Assembly: GCF_000012365.1 (NCBI RefSeq) | Contig: NC_007650.1 | Coordinates: 1,178,001 to 1,242,000 of the forward strand | Reading direction: 5' to 3' | DNA from: Burkholderia thailandensis E264 | Lineage (GTDB): Bacteria; Pseudomonadota; Gammaproteobacteria; Burkholderiales; Burkholderiaceae | Length of the DNA: 64,000 nt | In this document: piece by piece, positions 1-10,979 of the stretch | Position numbering within the stretch: the stretch's first letter is position 1 | How the letters are laid out: each line of letters begins with the position of its first letter | The notes under the pieces: generated by a model | The model's database searches: none | Seen by the model: the letters and a program-made list of their open reading frames with translations, nothing else | Told to the model about the DNA's origin: nothing | Program-made: the position numbers and the translations under genes

Positions 1-664
1 GCTGCCGCCACACGGTGAAGCTCAAGCCCGTCTCGGCGACGAAGCGCCGGCTCATCGTGCGCGGCGAGACCCCCGCCCACCGCGCCCATTCGTCGAGCGT
101 GCGGTTGTCGGCCGGCTCGTCGGCGAGCGCCCGTGCGATCCTCGCGAGCCGCGCATCCCGCGGCAGCGGCACGCCGAGCGGCTCGCGCGCCGCGCCGCGG
201 ATCTCGTCGACGATCACGCCAGCGATGCGCTCGCGCGCGGCGTCGCGCGGCGCGCCGTGTCGTGCGTCGGGCGGCACGTCGTTCCAGCTCGCCGCGCGCT
301 CGACGGCCGCGCGCAGCAGCGGCGACATCGACACGATGCACGGCGCGTCCGGCAGCCCGGCGCATGCGCCTGGCGCGACGTAGACGGCCCAGCCGGAGAA
401 CGGCCCGTGCGAGCGCATCGCGTGCGCGACGTCGGGCGGAATCCAGACCGCGTGCGTCGCCGGCACGACCCAGCAGTGATGCGCGGCATCGACCGACAGC
501 AGCCCCGCGAGCGCGCCGAACAACTGGCCGCGCGCGTGCCGATGGCTTCGCGTCACGCGTACGTCGGCGCTGCGAAGCAGCGCGGCATGCAGCAGCGGGC
601 CGCCTGCCGACTGGGTGAGCGCGGGCGGCACGACGGGCGGGGCGGGAGGCGTCGGCGAGGGCAT
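1..664 (-). CDS. AraC-family transcriptional regulator, 3'-partial
   Basis: The frame is open from an ATG at 664 to the left edge (221 codons seen), so the C-terminus lies outside the window. The N-terminal half is a cupin-like AraC ligand domain (HRHARGQLFGAL, then HCWVVPATHAVWIPPDVAH). The visible C-terminal part is the first AraC helix-turn-helix (RTLDEWARWAGVSPRTMSRRF). This domain order matches cupin-type AraC regulators such as NimR/YdeO relatives, which often control an adjacent efflux gene; no target is visible. It is transcribed away from the small gene at 760, sharing about 95 bp of upstream DNA. Confidence 0.85.
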   Translation of the reverse strand, partial: MPSPTPPAPPVVPPALTQSAGGPLLHAALLRSADVRVTRSHRHARGQLFGALAGLLSVDAAHHCWVVPATHAVWIPPDVAHAMRSHGPFSGWAVYVAPGACAGLPDAPCIVSMSPLLRAAVERAASWNDVPPDARHGAPRDAARERIAGVIVDEIRGAAREPLGVPLPRDARLARIARALADEPADNRTLDEWARWAGVSPRTMSRRFVAETGLSFTVWRQ

Positions 665-759
665 GGCGTAGATGGCGTATCGATTGGCCTTTATACCGCA
701 GTCTCGCCGCGCGCGGCAATCTACGATGAGGCTTCGTCATCACCACACTGGAGTTCACG

Positions 760-1011
760 ATGAAAGCCGAGGCCGTTCTTCCCGATCACGTCAATCGCGT
801 CGAGATCGCCGGCGTGTCGATTCGCAAAGGCACCGTCGCAGCGTTTCTCGCCAACGCGCGCGTTTGGTCCGATGCGCAAGCGTCGGCGCAGGCGCGCGCG
901 CAAGCCGAGCGGGATCTGCTCGACACGCTGCCGGCGCTGCGCGCGCTCGGGTTGTTCGACGTGCTCGAGATTCGCGACGCGCGGCTTCGCGCGTTCGTCG
1001 ACGCACGTTGA
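760..1011 (+). CDS. Small conserved-type hypothetical protein (83 aa)
   Basis: An 83-aa frame starts at ATG with a plausible ribosome site (GGAG about 8 nt upstream). The protein is helical and rich in Ala/Arg (residues 35-55 form an amphipathic helix), acidic-basic mixed, without signal peptide or membrane segment. Its N-terminal segment ends LPDHVNRVEIAGVSIRKGTV. I do not recognise a family. Codon use and start context look like a real Burkholderia gene. The 292 bp that follow (1012-1303) hold no convincing gene. Confidence 0.6.
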   Translation: MKAEAVLPDHVNRVEIAGVSIRKGTVAAFLANARVWSDAQASAQARAQAERDLLDTLPALRALGLFDVLEIRDARLRAFVDAR

Positions 1012-1303
1012 ATCGTCGCGGTGCGGTGCGCGTCGCGGCCGCGCTCGCCTGGCACGCCGCGCAAACGGCATGCGCCGGGGCGCTCGACGCCGCCGCGCGG
1101 CGATATCGAGCGCGACGCGCTCGAGTCACGTGCCGCGCCGGAGTGGTCGGCGCGGCATGGCGCGAAAAAGTCCGCCGGACAGCATGATCGGCGACGAAGC
1201 GCTCCGGCTCCATGCGTCGCCGCTCGCTGAATCAGCCGCGCCATTCGTGACGCGTTCGGCGTGACGCCGGTCGGTGGCGGCGAACGCCGGCGGTGCAACA
1301 TGC

Positions 1304-2536
1304 TCAGCGAGCGCCCCTCCCGCCGCCGGCCGCATCGGCGTCGGTGTTCTTCCCCCTATCGGCCTCGAATTCCGTCCCGCAATCCGCCCGGCAATCCGCC
1401 CGGCAATCCGCCCCGAATTCCGCTCCGAATTCCGCTCCGAATTCCGTCTCCCAATCCGTGCCCGCATCGGCCTGCGCATCGTCGGATGCGCCGGCGATCG
1501 CCGCCGCGTCCACATCGCCCGTCGCGCCGCCTTTCTCGCGGTAAGCCGCGGGTGACGCGCCGAACTGCTTGCGGAACTCGCGCCCGAGGTGCGACGCGTC
1601 GGCGAATCCGCAGCTCGACGAGATGTCTGCGACGGTGCGGTCCGAGCTCGTCAACAGCCACGCGGCCGTGCGCAGCCGCACCTGCTTGGCGAACGCCTGC
1701 GGGCTCTTGCCCGTCTGGGCCTTGAACAGCCGCTCGAGCTGCCGAGTGGACAGGTCGAGCTTGCACGCGAGCTCGTCGAGCGGCAGCGCGCGCCCGACGT
1801 GCTGCTCCATCAGCAGGATCGCGCGCTTGACCTTCGGATGCGTCGCGGGCTCGAGCCCCGGCGGGTGCGGCTGCGGCGCGTTGCCTTTCTGCATCTCGCC
1901 GACGAGCAGGATGCGCAGCGCCTTCTGCACTGTCGCGTGATCGAAGTGGCGCAGCAGGATCGCCGCGGCGACGTCGATCGATGCGCGTCCGCCCGAGCAC
2001 GTGATCCGCCGCCGGTCGATCACGAACAGGCGATCGGCGATCAGCAGGTCCGGATCGGCGTCCGGAAATCGCTCGATGAAATCCCAATAATGGAACCAGC
2101 TCACGCACACGCGGTGCCCGTCCAACACGCCCGCGCGCATCAGCGCGAATGCGCCCGTGCAGATCCCGACCAGGTTCGCGCCCGCCTCGGCCGCGCGGCG
2201 GACGAACTGCAGCGTCCGCGGCCCCGCCTGCGGCCCGGAATGCAGCAGCCCGCCCACGACGACCACATAGTCGAACGCTTCGGCTTCGTCGAACGTCTGC
2301 CACGGCGTCACCTGGATTCCGCAGCTCGCGCGCACCGGCGCGAGCGTGTCGCCGATCACGCTCCACGAGCAGCGCACGGGCTTGCTGTGGTCGCCGTCGT
2401 CGGCGGACAGCCGCAGCATGTCGACGAAACCCGAGAACGCGGTCAGCGTGAAGTTAGGCAGCAGCACGATCCCGAAGCGCAGGCGCGGCGGCGCGGAATC
2501 GGCGGCAAGGGGGGAGGCGGGTACGTCGGCGGTCAT
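1304..2536 (-). CDS. GlxA-type regulator (DJ-1/PfpI + AraC HTH), GbdR/SouR-like
   Basis: A 410-aa regulator when started at ATG 2536 (MTADVPAS); an upstream ATG at 2692 would add 52 residues of low-complexity sequence and is less likely. The N-terminal two thirds is a DJ-1/PfpI-like domain ([19 protein letters not shown]; the nucleophile-elbow region reads [10 protein letters not shown]). The C-terminal third is an AraC double HTH ([38 protein letters not shown]). This is the architecture of GbdR and SouR, which activate glycine-betaine and sarcosine catabolism in Pseudomonas and Burkholderia. It sits divergent to sdaA-soxBDAG, so control of that operon is a sound inference. The last 45 or so residues are a repetitive GAEF/RADC tail encoded by a tandem repeat, absent from typical family members. 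Confidence 0.85.
   Translation of the reverse strand: MTADVPASPLAADSAPPRLRFGIVLLPNFTLTAFSGFVDMLRLSADDGDHSKPVRCSWSVIGDTLAPVRASCGIQVTPWQTFDEAEAFDYVVVVGGLLHSGPQAGPRTLQFVRRAAEAGANLVGICTGAFALMRAGVLDGHRVCVSWFHYWDFIERFPDADPDLLIADRLFVIDRRRITCSGGRASIDVAAAILLRHFDHATVQKALRILLVGEMQKGNAPQPHPPGLEPATHPKVKRAILLMEQHVGRALPLDELACKLDLSTRQLERLFKAQTGKSPQAFAKQVRLRTAAWLLTSSDRTVADISSSCGFADASHLGREFRKQFGASPAAYREKGGATGDVDAAAIAGASDDAQADAGTDWETEFGAEFGAEFGADCRADCRADCGTEFEADRGKNTDADAAGGGRGAR
1366..1461. repeat. 12-bp tandem repeat (8 units) within the regulator's 3' end
   Basis: Eight consecutive 12-bp units fall into two subtypes, CGAATTCCGCTC-like and GGCAATCCGCCC-like, with few mismatches. Because 12 is a multiple of three, copy-number change would keep the regulator frame. 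The units encode four-residue repeats (GAEF and RADC) on the minus strand. This looks like a coding VNTR. Confidence 0.85.
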
Positions 2537-2824
2537 GTCTGCAAAATCGTCGGTTGGCCGGGGCGCGGCCCGGCGTGTCTCCAGTCCGCGGGCATCCGAA
2601 GGCCGGCCGCCGCGCAGTCCGTACTGCGAGCGTGGCCGATCGGGCCGCGCGGAACTTGTGTTTTTTCGCCGCGAACCATCGCCGAAACGCACGGAATGGC
2701 CGTCTGCCGCGGCGGTTGGCGGCGGCGTCCCACGCCGATGCCGTTTTTGTTCTATCGGCGGATTTTACGCTTTGATGTACTGATGCCCAACGTCAACCAC
2801 GCATCGTTACGCAAGGGCAGCCAG
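2537..2824. promoter_or_regulatory. Divergent control region between GlxA-type regulator and sdaA-sox operon
   Basis: This 288-bp non-coding stretch separates divergent starts at 2536 (minus) and 2825 (plus) and must carry both promoters and any activator sites. An in-frame ATG at 2783 is rejected as the sdaA start because the ATG at 2825 has an AAGGG ribosome site and gives the family's N-terminus. I could not assign -35/-10 boxes with confidence. Confidence 0.5.
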
Positions 2825-4210
<1,386 letters not shown>

Positions 4211-4226
4211 CGAAGGGTCCATCAAC

Positions 4227-5471
4227 ATGAGCCGCTACTCGATATTCAGCCTGTTCCGCAACGGCCTGTCGTATCACGAGAACTGGGAAAAGCAGTGGAA
4301 GAGCCCGGAGCCGAAGCGCGAGTACGACGTCGTGATCGTCGGCGGCGGCGGGCACGGGCTCGCCACCGCGTACTACCTCGCGAAGGAGCACGGCGTCACC
4401 AATGTCGCGGTGCTCGAGAAGGGCTGGATCGGCGGCGGCAACACCGCGCGCAACACGACGATCGTCCGCTCGAACTACCTGTGGGACGAATCCGCCGCGC
4501 TCTACGAGAAGGCGATGAAGCTCTGGGAGGGCCTCGCGCAGGACCTGAACTACAACGTGATGTTCAGCCAGCGCGGCGTGATGAACCTCGCGCACACGCT
4601 GCAGGACGTGCGCGACACCGAGCGCCGCGTGAATGCGAACCGGCTGAACGGCGTCGACGCCGAGTTCCTCACGCCCGCGCAGATCAAGGAGATCGAGCCG
4701 ACGATCAACTTGAACAGCCGCTATCCGGTGCTCGGCGCGTCGATTCAGCGGCGCGGCGGCGTCGCGCGCCACGACGCGGTGGCCTGGGGCTTCGCGCGCG
4801 GCGCGGACCGCGCGGGCGTCGACATCATCCAGAACTGTCAGGTGACGGGCATTCGCCGCGAAGGCGGCGCGGTGGTCGGCGTCGATACGGTCAAGGGCTT
4901 CATCAAGGCGAAGAAGGTCGCGGTGGTCGCGGCCGGCAACACGACGACGCTCGCCGACATGGCCGGCGTGCGGCTGCCGCTCGAAAGCCATCCGCTGCAG
5001 GCGCTCGTGTCCGAGCCGATCAAGCCGGTCGTCAACACGGTCGTGATGTCGAACGCAGTGCATGCGTACGTCAGCCAGTCCGACAAGGGCGACCTCGTGA
5101 TCGGCGCGGGCATCGATCAGTACACGGGCTTCGGTCAGCGCGGCAGCTTCCAGATCATCGAGGGCACGCTGCAGGCGATCGTCGAGATGTTCCCGGTGTT
5201 CTCGCGCGTGCGGATGAACCGCCAGTGGGGCGGGATCGTGGACGTGTCGCCGGACGCGTGCCCGATCATCAGCAAGACCGACGTGAAGGGCCTTTACTTC
5301 AACTGCGGCTGGGGCACGGGCGGCTTCAAGGCGACGCCGGGCTCGGGCTGGGTGTTCGCGCACACGATCGCGCGCGACGAACCGCACGCGCTGAACGCGC
5401 CGTTCGCGCTCGATCGCTTCTACACCGGTCATCTGATCGACGAGCACGGTGCGGCTGCTGTCGCGCACTGA
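4227..5471 (+). CDS. soxB: Sarcosine oxidase subunit beta
   Basis: A 414-aa flavoprotein subunit of heterotetrameric sarcosine oxidase, which demethylates sarcosine to glycine. The FAD-binding Rossmann motif is [20 protein letters not shown], followed by the [14 protein letters not shown] segment typical of SoxB, where covalent flavin attachment occurs next to the motif. The C-terminus contains the DAO-family ending ([17 protein letters not shown]). It starts 16 bp after sdaA. A pair of hairpin repeats separates it from soxD. Confidence 0.97.
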   Translation: MSRYSIFSLFRNGLSYHENWEKQWKSPEPKREYDVVIVGGGGHGLATAYYLAKEHGVTNVAVLEKGWIGGGNTARNTTIVRSNYLWDESAALYEKAMKLWEGLAQDLNYNVMFSQRGVMNLAHTLQDVRDTERRVNANRLNGVDAEFLTPAQIKEIEPTINLNSRYPVLGASIQRRGGVARHDAVAWGFARGADRAGVDIIQNCQVTGIRREGGAVVGVDTVKGFIKAKKVAVVAAGNTTTLADMAGVRLPLESHPLQALVSEPIKPVVNTVVMSNAVHAYVSQSDKGDLVIGAGIDQYTGFGQRGSFQIIEGTLQAIVEMFPVFSRVRMNRQWGGIVDVSPDACPIISKTDVKGLYFNCGWGTGGFKATPGSGWVFAHTIARDEPHALNAPFALDRFYTGHLIDEHGAAAVAH

Positions 5472-5492
5472 CCGAGCCACCGCGCATTGACT

Positions 5493-5585
5493 GCATGGGG
5501 CCGGAGTGAAGCGCTGGAGCGCTAACTCCGGCCGACCGCGAAGCATGGGGCCGGAGTAAGCGCTAAAGCGCTAACTCCGGCCGAC
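5493..5585. repeat. Two tandem REP-like hairpin elements between soxB and soxD
   Basis: Two near-identical copies (5493-5536 and 5543-5585) start with GCATGGGGCCGGAGT and end with ACTCCGGCCGAC. Each is a long inverted repeat: GGCCGGAGT pairs with ACTCCGGCC (5499-5507 with 5525-5533 in copy 1), with AGCGCT on both sides of the centre. They lie inside the operon, just before the soxD ribosome site (AGAGGAG). They resemble REP/BIME elements and may stabilise the upstream mRNA segment or tune soxD expression. Confidence 0.8.
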
Positions 5586-5599
5586 AGAGGAGAACGAAC

Positions 5600-5893
5600 A
5601 TGTTGCTGATCGAATGTCCATGGTGCGGCCCGCGCGCCGAATCCGAATTCAACTGCGGCGGCGAAGCCGATATCGCGCGCCCGCTCGATACCGACAAGCT
5701 GTCCGACCGCGAATGGGGCGACTACGTGTTCATGCGAAAGAACCCGCGCGGCGCGCATCGCGAGCAGTGGCTGCACGCGCAAGGCTGCCGCCGCTGGTTC
5801 GTCGCGCAGCGCGACACCGTCACCTACGAATTCCAGGGCTACGAAACGTTCGGCGGCGCCGCCGCCGACGCAGCAAAGGACACGAGCAAATGA
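5600..5893 (+). CDS. soxD: Sarcosine oxidase subunit delta
   Basis: The 97-aa small subunit of heterotetrameric sarcosine oxidase. The start has an AGAGGAG ribosome site. Zinc-ligand cysteines are visible in IECPWCG near the N-terminus and in AQGCRRWF near residue 60, as in the known SoxD fold, which binds zinc. Its stop overlaps the soxA start (ATGA), so translation is probably coupled. Confidence 0.95.
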   Translation: MLLIECPWCGPRAESEFNCGGEADIARPLDTDKLSDREWGDYVFMRKNPRGAHREQWLHAQGCRRWFVAQRDTVTYEFQGYETFGGAAADAAKDTSK

Positions 5894-8800
5894 GCCAGAA
5901 AGACCGACTCGGCGCAGGCGGGCGCATCAACCGCGCACAGCCGCTCACCTTCACGTTCAACGGCCGCACGTATCAGGGCTTCCAGGGCGACACGCTCGCG
6001 TCGGCGCTGCTCGCCAACGGCGTGCACTTCGTCGCGCGCAGCTTCAAGTATCACCGCCCGCGCGGGATCGTGACGGCGGGCGTTGACGAGCCGAACGCCG
6101 TCGTGCAGCTCGAAACCGGCGCGCACACGGTGCCGAACGCGCGCGCGACCGAGATCGAGCTGTATCAGGGGCTCGTCGCGACAAGCGTGAACGCGAAGCC
6201 GTCGCTCGAGCACGACCGGATGGCGGTGATGCAGAAGTTCGCGCGCTTCCTGCCGGCGGGCTTCTATTACAAGACGTTCATGTGGCCGCGCAATCTGTGG
6301 CCGAAGTACGAAGAGAAGATCCGCGAGGCGGCCGGCCTCGGCAAGGCGCCCGACACGCTTGACGCCGACCGCTACGACAAGTGCTACGCGCACTGCGACG
6401 TGCTCGTCGTCGGCGGCGGTCCGGCGGGGCTCGCGTCCGCGCACGCGGCGGCCGTCAACGGCGCGCGCGTGATCCTCGTCGACGATCAGCGCGAGCTGGG
6501 CGGCAGCCTGCTCGCGTGCCGCGCGGAGATCGACGGCAAGCCGGCGCTGCAATGGGTCGAGAAGATCGAGGCGGAACTCTCGAAGCTCCCCGACGTGAAG
6601 ATCCTCACGCGCAGCACCGCGTTCGGCTATCAGGATCACAACCTCGTGACCGTCGTGCAGCGGCTCACCGATCATCTGCCGGTGTCGATGCGCAAGGGCA
6701 CGCGCGAGATGATCTGGAAGGTGCGCGCCAAGCGCGTGATCCTCGCCACGGGCGCGCACGAGCGGCCGCTCGTGTTCGGCAACAACGATCTGCCGGGCGT
6801 GATGACCGCGTCGGCCGTGTCGACATACATCCATCGCTACGGCGTGCTGCCGGGGCGCGTCGCGGTCGTCGCGACGAACAACGATCGCGGCTATCAGTGC
6901 GCGCTCGACCTGAAGGCGTGCGGCGCGAAGGTGACGGTCGTCGACGCGCGCGCGTCGACGCGCGGCGCGCTGCCCGCGGTCGCGAAACGCAACGGCGTCA
7001 CGGTGATGAGCGGCGCGGTCGTGTCGGCCGCCGCGGGCAAGCTGCGGGTCGCGTCGGTCGACGTCGCGTCGTACGCGAACGGCCGCTCGGGCGGCAAGAT
7101 CGCGACGCTGCCGTGCGATCTCGTCGCGATGTCGGGCGGCTTCAGCCCGGTGCTGCACCTGTTCGCGCAATCGGGCGGCAAGGCGCACTGGAACGACGAC
7201 AAGGCCTGCTTCGTGCCCGGCAAGCCGGTGCAGGCGGAAGCGAGCGTCGGCGCGGCGGCGGGCGAGTTCGAGCTGTCGCGCGCGCTGCGGCTCGCGGTCG
7301 ACGCGGGCGTGGCCGCGGCGAAATCGACGGGCTTCGCCGCCGAGCGGCCGCCCGTGCCGAAGCTCGCCGAGGCGGTCGAGGACGCGCTGCTGCCTTTGTG
7401 GCTCGCGAGCGGCGCCGAGGCGGCGGTTCGCGGTCCGAAGCAGTTCGTCGATTTCCAGAACGACGTCGGCGCGGCCGACATCCTGCTCGCCGCGCGCGAA
7501 GGCTTCGAATCGGTCGAGCACGTGAAGCGCTACACGGCGATGGGTTTCGGCACCGATCAGGGCAAGCTCGGCAACATCAACGGGATGGCGATTCTCGCGC
7601 AGGCGCTCGGCAAGACGATTCCGGAGACGGGCACGACGACGTTCCGCCCGAACTACACGCCAGTGTCGTTCGGCGCGTTCGCGGGCCGCGAGCTCGGCGA
7701 TTTCCTCGACCCGATCCGCAAGACCTGCGTGCACGAATGGCACGTCGAGCACGGCGCGATGTTCGAGGACGTCGGCAACTGGAAGCGGCCGTGGTACTTC
7801 CCGCGCAACGGCGAGGACCTGCACGCGGCGGTCAAGCGCGAATGCCTCGCGGTGCGCAACGGTGTCGGCATCCTCGATGCGTCGACGCTCGGCAAGATCG
7901 ACATCCAGGGCCCGGACGCGGTGAAGCTGCTGAACTGGGTCTACACGAACCCGTGGAACAAGCTCGAAGTCGGCAAGTGCCGCTACGGGCTGATGCTCGA
8001 CGAGAACGGCATGGTGTTCGACGACGGCGTGACCGTGCGCCTGGGCGAACAGCACTTCATGATGACGACGACCACGGGCGGCGCCGCGCGCGTGCTCACG
8101 TGGCTCGAGCGCTGGCTGCAGACGGAGTGGCCGGACATGAAGGTGCGCCTTTCGTCCGTCACCGATCACTGGGCGACGTTCGCGGTGGTCGGCCCGAAGA
8201 GCCGCAAGGTCGTGCAGAAGGTGTGCAAGGACATCGATTTCGCGAACGACGCGTTCCCGTTCATGAGCTATCGGGACGGCACGGTCGCCGGCGTGAAGTC
8301 GCGCGTGATGCGCATCAGCTTCTCCGGCGAACTCGCGTACGAAGTGAACGTGCCGGCGAACGCGGGCCGCGCGGTGTGGGAAGCGCTGATGGAAGCGGGC
8401 GCGGAGTTCGACATCACGCCGTACGGCACCGAGACGATGCACGTGCTGCGCGCGGAGAAGGGCTACATCATCGTCGGTCAGGATACCGACGGATCGATCA
8501 CGCCGTTCGATCTCGGCATGGGCGGGCTCGTCGCGAAGTCGAAGGATTTTCTCGGCCGCCGCTCGCTCACGCGCGCCGATACCGCGAAGAGCGGCCGCAA
8601 GCAGTTCGTCGGGCTGCTGACCGACGATGCGCAATACGTGCTGCCGGAAGGCGGCCAGATCGTCGAGCTCGACGCGGCCGCGCGCGCGGACGGCACGACG
8701 CCGATGCTCGGCCACGTGACGTCGAGCTATTACAGCCCGATCCTGAACCGCTCGATCGCGCTCGCGGTCGTGAAGGGCGGATTGAGCCGGATGGGCGAGC

Positions 8801-8898
8801 GCGTTGCGGTTTCGCTCGCGAACGGGCGGCGCGTCGCCGCGACGATTTCGAGCCCGGTTTTCTACGACACCGAAGGGGTACGCCAACATGTGGAATGA
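5890..8898 (+). CDS. soxA: Sarcosine oxidase subunit alpha
   Basis: A 1002-aa subunit, the normal length. Order: N-terminal small domain (LTFTFNGRTYQGFQGDTLAS), pyridine-nucleotide/FAD domain with CDVLVVGGGPAGLASAHAAA near residues 170-190, then a C-terminal GcvT-like folate-binding domain (about residues 610-1000; ENGMVFDDGV; YGTETMHVLRAEKGY). This subunit binds NAD and tetrahydrofolate and channels formaldehyde into 5,10-methylene-THF. The start is the ATG overlapping soxD's stop; longer readings into soxD are not supported. Confidence 0.97.
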   Translation: MSQKDRLGAGGRINRAQPLTFTFNGRTYQGFQGDTLASALLANGVHFVARSFKYHRPRGIVTAGVDEPNAVVQLETGAHTVPNARATEIELYQGLVATSVNAKPSLEHDRMAVMQKFARFLPAGFYYKTFMWPRNLWPKYEEKIREAAGLGKAPDTLDADRYDKCYAHCDVLVVGGGPAGLASAHAAAVNGARVILVDDQRELGGSLLACRAEIDGKPALQWVEKIEAELSKLPDVKILTRSTAFGYQDHNLVTVVQRLTDHLPVSMRKGTREMIWKVRAKRVILATGAHERPLVFGNNDLPGVMTASAVSTYIHRYGVLPGRVAVVATNNDRGYQCALDLKACGAKVTVVDARASTRGALPAVAKRNGVTVMSGAVVSAAAGKLRVASVDVASYANGRSGGKIATLPCDLVAMSGGFSPVLHLFAQSGGKAHWNDDKACFVPGKPVQAEASVGAAAGEFELSRALRLAVDAGVAAAKSTGFAAERPPVPKLAEAVEDALLPLWLASGAEAAVRGPKQFVDFQNDVGAADILLAAREGFESVEHVKRYTAMGFGTDQGKLGNINGMAILAQALGKTIPETGTTTFRPNYTPVSFGAFAGRELGDFLDPIRKTCVHEWHVEHGAMFEDVGNWKRPWYFPRNGEDLHAAVKRECLAVRNGVGILDASTLGKIDIQGPDAVKLLNWVYTNPWNKLEVGKCRYGLMLDENGMVFDDGVTVRLGEQHFMMTTTTGGAARVLTWLERWLQTEWPDMKVRLSSVTDHWATFAVVGPKSRKVVQKVCKDIDFANDAFPFMSYRDGTVAGVKSRVMRISFSGELAYEVNVPANAGRAVWEALMEAGAEFDITPYGTETMHVLRAEKGYIIVGQDTDGSITPFDLGMGGLVAKSKDFLGRRSLTRADTAKSGRKQFVGLLTDDAQYVLPEGGQIVELDAAARADGTTPMLGHVTSSYYSPILNRSIALAVVKGGLSRMGERVAVSLANGRRVAATISSPVFYDTEGVRQHVE

Positions 8899-9523
8899 AA
8901 CGAGAAACGAAGCTTCGGTGGCGGCGCATACGCAGGGCGGCGCACGGCTCGAATCGCCGCTCGTCGGCGCGGGCGACGCGCTGAACGCGCACGACGCGCG
9001 CGGCTCGAGGAAATTCCGGTTTCGCGAGCGGCCGTTCCTGGATCTCGTGAACGTGCGCGGCGAGCCGAACGATCCCGCATTCGTGCGCGCGTTCGAGCAG
9101 GTGGTCGGCTGTCGGCCGCCCGTGAAGCCGAACACGATCGCGCGCGGCGCGGACCACGACGTGCTGTGGCTCGGCCCCGACGAATGGCTCGTGCGCTCGA
9201 ACGGCGCGGTCGCGGCGGGCGTGCTCGAAGCGAAGCTCGCGCAAGCGGTGCAGGGGCGCTATGCGGCGGCCGTCGACGTCGGCAGCGGCTACACGGTCGT
9301 CGAGATGAGCGGCGAACGCGTGCGCGACGTGCTCGCGCGCGGCTGTCCGCTCGATCTGCATCCGCGCGTGTTCGGCGTCGGGCAGTGCGCGCAGAGCCAT
9401 TACTTCAAGGCGTCGATCGCGCTCGTGCGGACGGGCGACGATTCGTTCGACATCGTCGTGCGCCGCAGCTTCGCCGATTACTTCTGCCGCATCATGCTCG
9501 ACGCGGCGGGGCCGCTCGCCTGA
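8888..9523 (+). CDS. soxG: Sarcosine oxidase subunit gamma
   Basis: The 211-aa gamma subunit, which completes the soxBDAG set. The start at ATG 8888 lies inside the last codons of soxA (11-bp overlap) with an AAGGGG site upstream. Recognisable stretches are WLGPDEWLVRS and DVGSGYTVVEMSGERVRDVLARGCPLDLHP, typical of SoxG, a GcvT-like partner of the alpha subunit. The stop overlaps the start of the next gene (TGATG). Confidence 0.95.
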   Translation: MWNETRNEASVAAHTQGGARLESPLVGAGDALNAHDARGSRKFRFRERPFLDLVNVRGEPNDPAFVRAFEQVVGCRPPVKPNTIARGADHDVLWLGPDEWLVRSNGAVAAGVLEAKLAQAVQGRYAAAVDVGSGYTVVEMSGERVRDVLARGCPLDLHPRVFGVGQCAQSHYFKASIALVRTGDDSFDIVVRRSFADYFCRIMLDAAGPLA

Positions 9524-9984
9524 TGAAGCCTGTCGAAGAGCCGTTCGCGGCGCTCGATCCGGCGCGCGCGCATGGACGCGGCTGGAGCGTGTTCGTCGAT
9601 GCGCTGAAGGTGCCGGCGCGCATCGGCATCCACCCGCACGAGCACGCGGGCCCGCAGCCCGTCGTGATCGACGCGCGGCTTGCCTATCGGCGCGAGCCGT
9701 CGGAGGCGAGCGGCGACGGCTGGATCGACTACGACGCGTATTGCGCGCGGCTCGCATCGTTCCTTGCGCACAAGCCGCATACGCGCCTGCTCGAGACGCT
9801 CGCGCTCGAGATCGCCGTGCTGTCGTTCGACGAGTGGCCGGCGCTCGACGCGCTGACGCTCGCGCTGCACAAGCCGAAGATCCGGCCGGGGACGAGGCGG
9901 GTCGGCGTCGAGCTCGACTGGACGAGGGCGGATTATCTGGCGTGGCGCGCCGCAAGCGCGCGAAACGCCGCGCCCCGGGAGTGA
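9523..9984 (+). CDS. Dihydroneopterin aldolase family protein (FolB-like)
   Basis: A 153-aa protein overlapping the soxG stop by one base (TGATG). The FolB fold is recognisable: ALKVPARIGIHPHEHAGPQPVVID at the start, DYDAYCARLASFLAHKPHTRLLETLALEIA in the middle, and LALHKPKIRPGTRRVGVEL at the end. FolB makes 6-hydroxymethyl-dihydropterin for folate. FolB-like genes accompany soxBDAG in several proteobacteria, consistent with supply of the THF acceptor. Whether it is catalytically standard is not settled here. Confidence 0.85.
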   Translation: MKPVEEPFAALDPARAHGRGWSVFVDALKVPARIGIHPHEHAGPQPVVIDARLAYRREPSEASGDGWIDYDAYCARLASFLAHKPHTRLLETLALEIAVLSFDEWPALDALTLALHKPKIRPGTRRVGVELDWTRADYLAWRAASARNAAPRE

Positions 9985-10262
9985 CGTTGGGCGCGTGTGC
10001 CGGAATTCGTTCGGATGCCGGAAGAACGGGGCATGCCGAGGGGCGGGGCGCTCATGGCGCGCGGCGCCATTTTCCGCGGGCGAATCGATCTGGCGGCATG
10101 CATCGGCTGGTTGTCGCGAGCGGGCTTCGGCCGCCCGTTGCGATGCACGCGATTTTTGCCGCGCATCGAGCGGCGCGGCCTTGCCGCGCGCGAAGCGGGG
10201 GGCGTCGCGCGCGGCCCGACGCGTGCGCGCCGATCAAGCGCGCGCCGGTCGAGCGCGTGGGC

Positions 10263-10475
10263 TCAGTACTTCTTCTTCGGCGGCATCGAGCGGCGAACCT
10301 GCTTGCGCAATCTCGCGACAGCGGCGGCCTTCTTTCGCTTGCGTTCGGTGGTGGGCTTCTCGTAGCTCGTCCGTGCGCGCAGCTCTTTGATCAAGCCGGT
10401 TTTTTCGATTGAACGGCGAAAGCGCCGCAGCGCGACTTCTACCGGTTCATTGGGGTTGAGAATGATCGTGGTCAA
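10263..10475 (-). CDS. rpsU: 30S ribosomal protein S21
   Basis: A 70-aa basic protein: [18 protein letters not shown], then [18 protein letters not shown], ending [10 protein letters not shown]. The start is taken as the TTG at 10475 because AAGGA lies 5-6 nt upstream and this gives the family's N-terminus; an ATG at 10502 would add nine non-conserved residues. It binds the small subunit near the 16S rRNA 3' end and helps initiation. Beta-proteobacteria often carry more than one rpsU. Confidence 0.95.
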   Translation of the reverse strand: MTTIILNPNEPVEVALRRFRRSIEKTGLIKELRARTSYEKPTTERKRKKAAAVARLRKQVRRSMPPKKKY

Positions 10476-10950
10476 ATCTGTCCTTGATGATGGCCCTGGC
10501 AATGCGCGTCATGCGTGATCGCGCATATTCACTGCTTGCCGGTAGCGCGTAGGCCATGAGGGGCAACGACGGATGCGCTCGCTACTTTTCCGTCGCTGAT
10601 GTCGTCGGCTGATTGACGTTTGGAACGCGGTGCGTCCGGCATGTCGGCCGACACGAACGGCCGCATTGTGCGTGCGGCGTATGCATTGGCGCGCGTCGCG
10701 CAGCGACGCGGCGACCGTGGGGCGCGTGGCGGCGACGAAGCCGGGCGCACGCGTGCAGTCAGGGGGCCGCGCATCCGGAGCATGCTGTCGAGCGCGCGAC
10801 GCGGTCACTATACACGTGAATGGGCGTCGAGCGCGATTCATTTCAGAATCGGCGGCATCGGCGGAGGGAGAATCGGAAGGCGGGCGCCGACTGTCATGAA
10901 CGGCGCGATCGCGCGTCGAACGCGGATTTCGAAGTTTTTTCAGAAATGTC
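10476..10950. other. Non-coding region between rpsU and the cold-shock promoter
   Basis: About 475 bp hold the rpsU promoter on the minus strand and no credible gene. Open frames here are Arg/Ala-rich readings without ribosome sites and look like GC-driven shadows. I see no tRNA, mobile element or repeat. Confidence 0.5.
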
Positions 10951-10979
10951 TTGACCGAACGGGCCGCGGCGCGTATTGT
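10951..10979 (+). promoter_or_regulatory. Sigma-70-type promoter of the cold-shock gene
   Basis: TTGACC (10951-10956) and TATTGT (10974-10979) are separated by exactly 17 bp. Transcription would start near 10986, giving a leader of about 140 nt before the ATG at 11126. Long structured leaders are normal for cspA-type mRNAs. Confidence 0.7.

Noticed and set aside
1012..1303. Short frames between the 83-aa gene and the GlxA-type regulator
   Set aside because: Arg/Pro-rich shadows without starts.
2783..2824. Longer sdaA start at ATG 2783
   Set aside because: It adds 14 non-conserved residues; the ATG at 2825 has the ribosome site and the family N-terminus.
5839..9135. 1098-codon minus-strand open frame opposite soxA
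   Set aside because: Arg/His/Ala-rich antisense shadow of the GC-rich soxA codons, no domain, no ribosome site.
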